DNA from: QHWK01 sp035315685
GTDB lineage: Bacteria; Acidobacteriota; Vicinamibacteria; Vicinamibacterales; CAVVIG01
Assembly: GCA_035315685.1 (NCBI GenBank)
Contig: DATFXR010000567.1
Location: 1 to 11,903, forward strand
Direction of reading: 5' to 3'
Length of the DNA: 11,903 bases
This document shows positions 7,260-11,903 of the stretch, one piece after another. The position numbers and the translations under genes are program-made. Position 1 is the stretch's first letter. Every line of letters begins with the position of its first letter. The notes below the pieces were generated by a model, which did no database searches, was not told where the DNA came from, and saw nothing but the letters and a program-made list of their open reading frames with translations.

Positions 7260-8393
7260 ATGGCGCTGGCCTCGCTGAAGGACCTGTACTTCGATGAGCT
7301 TGGCGATCTGTACGACGCGGAAACACAGATGATCCGGACCTTGCCGCGCTTCGTCGACGCGGCCCGCACGCCGGAATTGCGCGACGCCCTCAGAAAGCAC
7401 TGCGACGAATCGCGCCTCCACCTCGAGCGGATCGAGCTGATCTTCACGCACTGGGGTGAGCGGCGCCGGTCGAAGCCGTGCGCCGGCCTGGCCGGTATTG
7501 TTCAAGAAGCCGACGAGCGTCTGAATGAAGTGACGACAGACGATGCGCGCGACGCGGCCATCATCGGCGCCGCCCAGCGTATCGAGCACTATGAGATGGC
7601 GGCCTACGGTTGCGCGCGCACCTACGCCCGCCGGCTCAACCGGCTCGACGAAGCACGGCTGTTGCAGGAGACGCTTGACGAGGAGGGACGCACCGACCGG
7701 CGGCTCACCGAGATTGCCGAGTCGCACATCAACGACGACGCCCGGCTCGAAACCGACTTTCAACAGCAGCCGCGACCTTATCGGCTGCGCTATGTCCCGA
7801 TGGAGATCGTCTCGAAGGGCCGGGGATCGGCGGAACCGCTCTCCGTGCGGAACGACGCGGACGAGGAGCTCGGCGTGCTCGACGGCCTGCTGGCTGAGAC
7901 CGATCTCGGCGCCGTCCGATACGTGATCGTCGACGCCGGCGGCGTGCTCGTCCACCGCCGGTATCTCCTGCCGATCATGATGCTGCGCTTCGACGCGGGC
8001 GCCTCGGTGCTCCGCGTGGGGATTGACCGACAGGTCGCCGAGCGGTATCCGCCCTTCGACGGCGGCGAATTCGAGGGGTTGGGCGACGCCGACCGTGTCG
8101 GCTACGAGCGCCGCCTCTTGAAGTTCTTCCCGCGCGACATCGGTCCGACCGGAATGACGGCGGACACTCCGGTTGGCGCGCTGCCGGAATGGCTGCTGAC
8201 AGGGACATGGATCACCGTGCCGCCGAGACGGGCTGATCGGCTGCCGCAGGAGGCGCGCGCGTTCGTCAACGAGTTCGCGCCGGCACCCGCGGAGAACGAG
8301 GAGCCTTCACACGACCGGACGATCGCAAACGAGGAGAGTCCGGCCACAGCGCACGCCGGCGCCGCCCCGCCGGATCGCCATAAGGTGCGCTGA
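7260..8393 (+). CDS. Ferritin-like DUF892 (YciE/YciF) domain fused to a PRC-barrel domain
   Basis: This is a 377-residue protein with two recognisable parts. Residues 1-168 are a four-helix ferritin-like DUF892 domain: LKDLYFDELGDLYDAETQMI (6-25), KHCDESRLHLERIE (46-59), RIEHYEMAAYG (107-117) and DEEGRTDRRLTEIAE (140-154). E21, E50, H54, E109, H110 and E141/E142 are candidate metal ligands. Residues about 190-270 read as a PRC-barrel: GVLDGLL (205-211), VRYVIVDAGG (219-228), YLLPIMMLRFD (235-245) and a following basic strand. The C-terminal 100 residues are less clear, ending in a Glu/Ala/Pro-rich tail. YciE/F proteins are linked to stress responses and PRC-barrels often bind proteins or RNA; joint function is unknown. 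The gene has its own AGGAG ribosome binding site and ends directly against a heptamer array. Confidence 0.88.
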   Translation: MALASLKDLYFDELGDLYDAETQMIRTLPRFVDAARTPELRDALRKHCDESRLHLERIELIFTHWGERRRSKPCAGLAGIVQEADERLNEVTTDDARDAAIIGAAQRIEHYEMAAYGCARTYARRLNRLDEARLLQETLDEEGRTDRRLTEIAESHINDDARLETDFQQQPRPYRLRYVPMEIVSKGRGSAEPLSVRNDADEELGVLDGLLAETDLGAVRYVIVDAGGVLVHRRYLLPIMMLRFDAGASVLRVGIDRQVAERYPPFDGGEFEGLGDADRVGYERRLLKFFPRDIGPTGMTADTPVGALPEWLLTGTWITVPPRRADRLPQEARAFVNEFAPAPAENEEPSHDRTIANEESPATAHAGAAPPDRHKVR

Positions 8394-8428
8394 GAAATTA
8401 AGAATTGAGAATTAAGAATTAAGAATTC
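8394..8428. repeat. AT-rich heptamer array 1 (AATTAAG/AATTGAG)
   Basis: Four to five copies of a 7-nt unit AATTRAG in tandem, beginning at the base after the TGA stop of the DUF892-PRC gene and ending in GAATTCGT. It is strikingly AT-rich against its surroundings. It shares unit sequence, orientation and the GAATTCGT border with array 2 at 10721-10755. No inverted partner is visible nearby. The rest of the convergent gap (8429-8469) holds only a weak 5-bp GC hairpin (CGCGT/ACGCG at 8447-8460) that I would not call a terminator on its own. Confidence 0.85.
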
Positions 8429-8469
8429 GTGATCGAAACCCGACGCCGCGTGACGACGCGCCCGCCGTG

Positions 8470-9816
8470 CTACACCATTTCATGCACGGCGGCGATCTCT
8501 GCTGCGGCACGGAGCCCACTCTCGACGGCGCCGTTCATGTATCCCTGCCATCTGACGCTGGTGTGCTCGCCGGCGAAGAACAGGCGGCCTGCCGGCCGCG
8601 GCAGCCAGGCGCGGAGCGCCGGGTCGAACGCCGGGTCGAAGAACGCGTAGCCACCGCGCGCGTGCGGATCCTGCTCCCACACAACTTGACGGGACGCCAC
8701 CAGATCCGCGCGCTGCGCTCCGAGCCAGTCGAGTGTGTTGGCGATTCCGCGCGGACCCTGCCTGGCGACGATGGCCTGCGTCGCATCGCTGGCGCTGCCG
8801 CCGGCGAGCAGACTGAGGATCCCGCTGCGGCCGCGCTGCTCCTCGTTCCCATCCCACAGCGCTCCCCACGCGAGCGGCGAGCCGAAGGCGCGCGGTCGGC
8901 CCGGGATGCGCCAGAACCGTTTCGAAAACTGGAGCAGCGTCTTGGTCGCGCGGCCGTACTTCAACGAGGCAATCGCATCGTGCTGCTGCGCCGGCAGCGC
9001 AGGTGTAATCGGAATCCGGCGCAACAACGTCGCCGGTACGGCGAGGACGGCGTAGTCGCAGGTGATTTGGGTCTGTTCGCGCCGCCGTTTGACTGCGACG
9101 CGCACCACTTTGCCGCGCTGCGAGACCGCCACGACTTCGGTGTTCAGGTGCAGCCGCGGCCCGAGCGGCTTCGCGAGCGCGCAGGCGAGCGCGTCGTTGC
9201 CGCCCTCGATCCGATGCAACGTGCCCGGCCCCAGTGAATCGGATTCGGCGAACTGGTCGACGAGCGCGACCAGCGAGAGTTCCTCCGGATCGGCGAGGAA
9301 GAAGCCGCGCAGGCCGGTGGCCGTCGCTCGCAAGTCGGCATCGGCGCGCGTCTCGTCGAGCCATCGCGCGACCGATCGCCGCGCGATCCGCGCCGTCACA
9401 GGTGAATCCCACCGTCGGTCCGCCCGCCGGTACGGAGTCGTCTCCTCGTCGAGCGCACCGGCGAGGCGATCCCAGCCGCGCAGGGCCTTGCGCAGTGCGA
9501 TCTGCGGCTTGCCTGACCCGTCGGTTCGGACGTAGCCGAAGCCGCCGCGAAGGATCCGCGTGAGCCGCAGCCCCACCTGCTCGGCCATCGCGCGGATCTC
9601 GTGTTGCCCTTCGTCGATCAGATCGCCGCCGGCTTCGGCATGCTGGTTTTCGGCGAAGCCGTCACGGATGGTCCAGACGCGTCCGCCGACGCGTTCGCGT
9701 GCGTCGACGACGGTCACTGCGGCGCCGCGGGCGGCGAGATCGTGCGCAGCGGCGAGGCCCGCGAGGCCAGCACCGGCAACCAGCACCGACACGCCGTTCA
9801 GCGTCGCTCCAGCCAT
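8470..9816 (-). CDS. FAD-dependent amine oxidase (flavin monoamine oxidase family)
   Basis: This 448-residue flavoprotein has an N-terminal FAD-binding Rossmann motif VLVAGAGLAGLAAAHDL (11-27, GxGxxG at 15-20), the acidic ribose-binding D38 and the ERVGGRVW block (41-48) typical of amine oxidases. EAGGDLID (61-68), HRIEGGND (201-208), a conserved lysine region ATKTLLQF (290-297, K292) and the C-terminal FAGEHTSVRWQGYMNGAVES (414-433) that contacts the flavin complete the family pattern. It should oxidise a primary or secondary amine to an imine with release of hydrogen peroxide; the substrate is not determinable. No signal peptide is evident, so it is probably cytoplasmic. The ATG at 9816 follows a -10-like TAGAGT by 6 nt. 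It is convergent with the DUF892-PRC gene and divergent from the sulfurtransferase gene 48 bp away. Confidence 0.92.
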   Translation of the reverse strand: MAGATLNGVSVLVAGAGLAGLAAAHDLAARGAAVTVVDARERVGGRVWTIRDGFAENQHAEAGGDLIDEGQHEIRAMAEQVGLRLTRILRGGFGYVRTDGSGKPQIALRKALRGWDRLAGALDEETTPYRRADRRWDSPVTARIARRSVARWLDETRADADLRATATGLRGFFLADPEELSLVALVDQFAESDSLGPGTLHRIEGGNDALACALAKPLGPRLHLNTEVVAVSQRGKVVRVAVKRRREQTQITCDYAVLAVPATLLRRIPITPALPAQQHDAIASLKYGRATKTLLQFSKRFWRIPGRPRAFGSPLAWGALWDGNEEQRGRSGILSLLAGGSASDATQAIVARQGPRGIANTLDWLGAQRADLVASRQVVWEQDPHARGGYAFFDPAFDPALRAWLPRPAGRLFFAGEHTSVRWQGYMNGAVESGLRAAAEIAAVHEMV

Positions 9817-9822
9817 GGGTTC

Positions 9823-9828
9823 ACTCTA
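9823..9828 (-). promoter_or_regulatory. -10-like hexamer TAGAGT, leaderless position, amine oxidase gene
   Basis: On the minus strand TAGAGT ends exactly 6 nt (GAACCC) before the ATG at 9816, so transcription starting 7 nt downstream would begin at the A of the start codon. There is no Shine-Dalgarno sequence and no good -35 box. The 48-bp divergent gap leaves space for little beyond two back-to-back core promoters. Confidence 0.45.
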
Positions 9829-9852
9829 AATGGAAACGGCCACGGCATGCGC

Positions 9853-9858
9853 TAAACT
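9853..9858 (+). promoter_or_regulatory. -10-like hexamer TAAACT, leaderless position, sulfurtransferase gene
   Basis: TAAACT (four of six bases of TATAAT) ends exactly 6 nt before the ATG at 9865. TGGAAA at 9831-9836 is a four-of-six match to the -35 consensus with a 16-nt spacer. No Shine-Dalgarno sequence is present. A leaderless mRNA beginning at the ATG is the simplest reading and argues against the alternative TTG start at 9859. Confidence 0.5.
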
Positions 9859-9864
9859 TTGCGG

Positions 9865-10713
9865 ATGCTGTTGATGCTTGCGGTGCTCGCCGCGGCGTAC
9901 GCGCATCCGGAGCAGCTCGTCGAGACCGATTGGGTGGCGGCGCACCATGCTGACGCCAACGTCCGGATCGTCGACATGCGGCAGACCGGACAAGGTCCCC
10001 GCGTGCCCGGGGCCGTGTACCTGTCGCCGGTTGCGATTCGCGACGCGAACGCGCCGCCGACGTTCCTGCCGACCGCTGCCGCGTTCGAAGCGCAAATGGC
10101 GTCGCTCGGCATCGGCGACGCGACGCGGGTCGTCGTCTACGACGAGCGCGGCGGCATCTACGCCGCCCGGCTGTGGTGGATCCTGAACTATTTCGGCCAC
10201 CCGAAGGTTGCGCTGATGAACGGCGGATGGGTCAAGTGGACGGCTGAGCAGCGGCCGACAATGGACGTCACTGCGCCGCCGGCCGGCAGCGGCGCGAAAT
10301 TCGTCGCGCGCGCCAATCCCGGATGGCTGGCGACCGCCGCCGACGTCACCGGCGCCATCGGCAAGGCCGGAACGAAGATCGTCGACGCCCGCACGGTGAA
10401 TGAAATCGAGGGCAGGGATCTCCGCAACATCCGCCGCGGCGGTTTCGTGCCCTCGTCCATCCCGGTGTACTGGGAAGATCTGCTGGATGCGCAGCGCCGT
10501 ACGTTCAAGTCGGCGGACGAACTGAAGCAGATCTACGAATCGCGCGGCATTCGCCCCAGCGACGAGGTGATCGCCTACTGCCAGGTCGGGATGCGCGCGT
10601 CAGTGGACCTCTTCGCCCTCCATCTGATCGGCTACAGCAAGCTGCGCAATTACTACGGCGCCTGGGAGGAGTGGGGTAATCGCGATGACTTGCCGATTGC
10701 GACCAAGAAATGA
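9865..10713 (+). CDS. Exported tandem-rhodanese sulfurtransferase
   Basis: This 282-residue protein has two rhodanese domains. The N-terminal domain (about 17-130) carries PGAVYLSP (48-55) and, where an active-site loop would stand, VVVYDERGG (89-97) with aspartate D93 instead of cysteine, as is usual for the inactive first domain. The second domain (about 153-278) contains KIVDAR (171-176) and the active loop YCQVGMRAS (238-246) with catalytic C239. This matches thiosulfate or 3-mercaptopyruvate sulfurtransferases, which pass a sulfane sulfur to a thiophilic acceptor through a cysteine persulfide. The hydrophobic N-terminus MLLMLAVLAAAYA is a plausible signal peptide with cleavage after AYA, so the enzyme may act in the periplasm. 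TTG 9859 would add MR in front; ATG 9865 is preferred because of the -10 spacing. The gene ends 7 nt before heptamer array 2. Confidence 0.9.
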   Translation: MLLMLAVLAAAYAHPEQLVETDWVAAHHADANVRIVDMRQTGQGPRVPGAVYLSPVAIRDANAPPTFLPTAAAFEAQMASLGIGDATRVVVYDERGGIYAARLWWILNYFGHPKVALMNGGWVKWTAEQRPTMDVTAPPAGSGAKFVARANPGWLATAADVTGAIGKAGTKIVDARTVNEIEGRDLRNIRRGGFVPSSIPVYWEDLLDAQRRTFKSADELKQIYESRGIRPSDEVIAYCQVGMRASVDLFALHLIGYSKLRNYYGAWEEWGNRDDLPIATKK

Positions 10714-10720
10714 ATCGCGC

Positions 10721-10755
10721 AATTACGAATTGAGAATTGAGAAATTAAGAATTCG
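10721..10755. repeat. AT-rich heptamer array 2 (left arm of inverted repeat)
   Basis: Tandem AATTACG, AATTGAG, AATTGAG, AAATTAAG, AATTC units start 7 nt after the TGA of the sulfurtransferase gene. The right end, TTAAGAATTCGT, is identical to the right end of array 1. One unit is 8 nt long, which produces the bulge in the inverted repeat. Confidence 0.85.
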
Positions 10756-10823
10756 TCCCCTCGTTCGCGGAGTTCGGGACATCAGAAGCGTGGCTGATCG
10801 TCCGACCGCTTCGACCCGATGTT

Positions 10824-10857
10824 CAATTCTTAATTCTTACTTCTTAATTCTTAATTG
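10824..10857. repeat. AT-rich heptamer array 3, inverted (right arm), contains peptidase stop codon
   Basis: On the minus strand the array reads AATTAAG, AATTAAG, AAGTAAG, AATTAAG, AATTG. It is in the opposite orientation to arrays 1 and 2. The minus-strand TAA stop of the M28 peptidase (10853-10851) lies in its first unit, so the array overlaps the 3' end of that gene. Confidence 0.85.
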
Positions 10858-11903
10858 CCGGGTCCACGCGTCTTGCCGCGAGCGAAGCGAGCGAAGAAAC
10901 TGTCCTGGTTCCACTTCGGGCGATCGGAGCGATTGGCGATCCGCACCGCCAGTGTCATCACGACGTCCACATACGTGCCGGCCGCCGATCGATCGATCGG
11001 CTGATTGAGATCGTCCGATGGCGCGTGGTAGCGCTCGGCGGTCCACTTTGCTGCGATCGCCGCTTCCGGAGAATTCGGCTCGTAGCCGACCTTCATCGCC
11101 AGGGCCGGAATGCCGAACTTGATGAAGCTGTACTGATCGCTGCGCACGAAGCGGTTGCGCTGCGGCTCGGGATCGGCCTGCACCTGCAGCCCGAGGTCGC
11201 GCGCGGTCGCGCGGATGTCCTGTCCGAGATCCGATTCGTCGAGGCCGAGCACCATCAGCGTCTTCAGCGGAAACAACGGCAGGAACATGTCGGTGTTCAC
11301 GTTGGCGACGATGCGGTCGCGCGGGACCGGCGGATGCGACGCGAAGTAGAGGGACCCCAGCTCGCCCTTCTCCTCGCCAGTCACCGCGACGAACAGAATC
11401 GACCGTTTCGGTTTGACGGTGCCGGCGTGCAGCGAGGCAGCGACCTCGAGAATCGCGGCGACTCCGGACGCGTTGTCCATCGCGCCGTTGTAGATGCGGT
11501 CGCCGTTGATCGCGCCGCCAATGCCCAGATGATCGAGATGCGCCGACAGGACGACGAACTCGTTCCGCAGCTGCGGGTCGGTGCCACGCAAGATGCCGGC
11601 GACGTTCTGCGATTCCACCTCGGCACGCTCGACCGCCACGCGCGCCCGGATGCGCGGCTTCAGCGTGAAGCCGGGTACTGGCTTGCCGGCGTCCACCAGT
11701 GCCAGCAGCTCCGCGAAGGTGTGGCCCGAGCCGGCAAACAGCCGGTCGGCATGCGCCGGGTTCATCGTCACCGAGAGCTGCTGGCCGGCTGTCTCGCTCA
11801 GCGACGCGTCCGCCAGCGACATTGCCGGTTGCAGGCGCGCGAGCGTAGACCGCGCCCACGGGATGTCCATGCTCTTCGGGTTCGCAACGCTGACGACGCC
11901 GAT
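10851..11903 (-). CDS. M28-family zinc aminopeptidase, C-terminal part (5' end beyond window)
   Basis: The frame is open from the window edge for 350 residues to a TAA at 10851. The ATG at 11870 is internal, because the residues before it (IGVVSVANPK) read as the end of a PA-like insert domain normally found upstream in larger M28 enzymes. Zinc ligands and catalytic residues are all visible, numbered from the first visible residue: VVLSAHLDHLG (H122, D124), NGAMDNASG (bridging D143), VTGEEKG (catalytic E177, ligand E178), VNTDM (D205) and RYHAPSDD (H293). The enzyme should remove N-terminal residues from peptides, probably after export; the signal peptide would lie outside the window. The C-terminal tail (FFARFARGKTRGPGN) is basic, partly encoded by a tandem 9-mer, and terminates inside heptamer array 3. 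Confidence 0.93.
   Translation of the reverse strand: MGVVSVANPKSMDIPWARSTLARLQPAMSLADASLSETAGQQLSVTMNPAHADRLFAGSGHTFAELLALVDAGKPVPGFTLKPRIRARVAVERAEVESQNVAGILRGTDPQLRNEFVVLSAHLDHLGIGGAINGDRIYNGAMDNASGVAAILEVAASLHAGTVKPKRSILFVAVTGEEKGELGSLYFASHPPVPRDRIVANVNTDMFLPLFPLKTLMVLGLDESDLGQDIRATARDLGLQVQADPEPQRNRFVRSDQYSFIKFGIPALAMKVGYEPNSPEAAIAAKWTAERYHAPSDDLNQPIDRSAAGTYVDVVMTLAVRIANRSDRPKWNQDSFFARFARGKTRGPGN
10878..10895. repeat. Two tandem copies of GCGAGCGAA in the 3' end of the peptidase gene
   Basis: GCGAGCGAA occurs twice head to tail within the coding sequence, giving the FARFAR-type repeat near the C-terminus of the M28 peptidase on the minus strand. It is 21 bp from heptamer array 3. It may be a local slippage product; low-complexity coding bias is an alternative. 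Confidence 0.6.

Larger units (their letters stand above)
10719..10858. repeat. Long imperfect inverted repeat filling a convergent gap (possible bidirectional terminator or MITE-like element)
   Basis: The arms 10719-10753 and 10825-10858 pair over about 32 positions with two mismatches, one bulged base (10742) and two G-T wobbles; 10743-10753 with 10825-10835 is a perfect 11-bp match. Inside, ACATC (10779-10783) pairs with GATGT (10818-10822), and GAAGCG (10785-10790) with CGCTTC (10807-10812), giving a nested stem. The element spans the whole space between the sulfurtransferase and peptidase stop codons, including the peptidase stop. Transcripts from either side could form the hairpin. There is no coding capacity or transposase, and no target duplication was identified. 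Confidence 0.65.

Noticed and set aside
7164..7955. N-terminal extension of the permease frame antisense to the DUF892-PRC gene
   Set aside because: It would overlap a well-supported plus-strand gene; homology to APC permeases begins just after the ATG at 7163.
8447..8460. CGCGT/ACGCG hairpin as a rho-independent terminator between the DUF892-PRC and amine oxidase genes
   Set aside because: The stem has only 5 bp, there is no T-tract, and such short GC stems are expected by chance at this GC content.
10985..10998. Run of GATC/CGATCG repeats in the peptidase gene
   Set aside because: It is short, in frame with conserved protein sequence (QPIDRSA region), and common in high-GC coding DNA.
10685..11008. 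Plus-strand frame of 107 codons across the inverted repeat
   Set aside because: Its translation is derived from the heptamer arrays and the antisense of the peptidase; no ribosome binding site or family match.

Overview
This is a high-GC window (roughly two thirds G+C by eye) with densely packed genes on both strands, short intergenic gaps and ordinary chromosomal housekeeping and accessory functions. I see no phage, transposase, CRISPR, rRNA or tRNA. The gene mix, the very high GC and the AT-rich heptamer arrays fit a soil-type Acidobacteriota (Vicinamibacteria-like) chromosome. That assignment is an inference from general look, not from a marker gene.

Layout. (1) 1-2521, minus strand: a YccU-type CoA-binding protein, then 28 nt later a long SNF2-family protein with an N-terminal SWIM zinc finger. 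The window cuts it just before its ATPase Walker A motif. (2) 2615-5898, plus strand: a YtcJ-type exported amidohydrolase and a multi-spanning GT39-like membrane protein, joined by a GTGA stop/start overlap. (3) 5865-7163, minus strand: an APC amino-acid permease whose 3' end overlaps the membrane protein by 34 bp tail to tail. (4) 7260-8393, plus strand: a ferritin-like DUF892 domain fused to a PRC-barrel. (5) 8470-9816, minus strand: a flavin amine oxidase. (6) 9865-10713, plus strand: an exported tandem-rhodanese sulfurtransferase. (7) 10851-11903, minus strand: the C-terminal part of an M28 metallopeptidase whose N-terminus lies beyond the window.

The genes do not form one pathway. They alternate as divergent and convergent pairs. 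Amidohydrolase, permease, amine oxidase, sulfurtransferase and peptidase would all fit scavenging and breakdown of amino acids, peptides and amines, but this is a loose theme.

The two most notable non-coding signals are these. First, TANNNT (-10-like) hexamers lie 6-11 nt upstream of five start codons. In three of them the gap is exactly 6 nt, which would place transcription start on the A of the ATG (leaderless mRNAs). Second, three arrays of an AT-rich heptamer (AATTAAG/AATTGAG) all sit at 3' ends of convergent genes. Two of them face each other and form an approximately 140-bp imperfect inverted repeat that fills one gap and supplies the peptidase stop codon. I found no convincing previously undescribed multi-gene system here.
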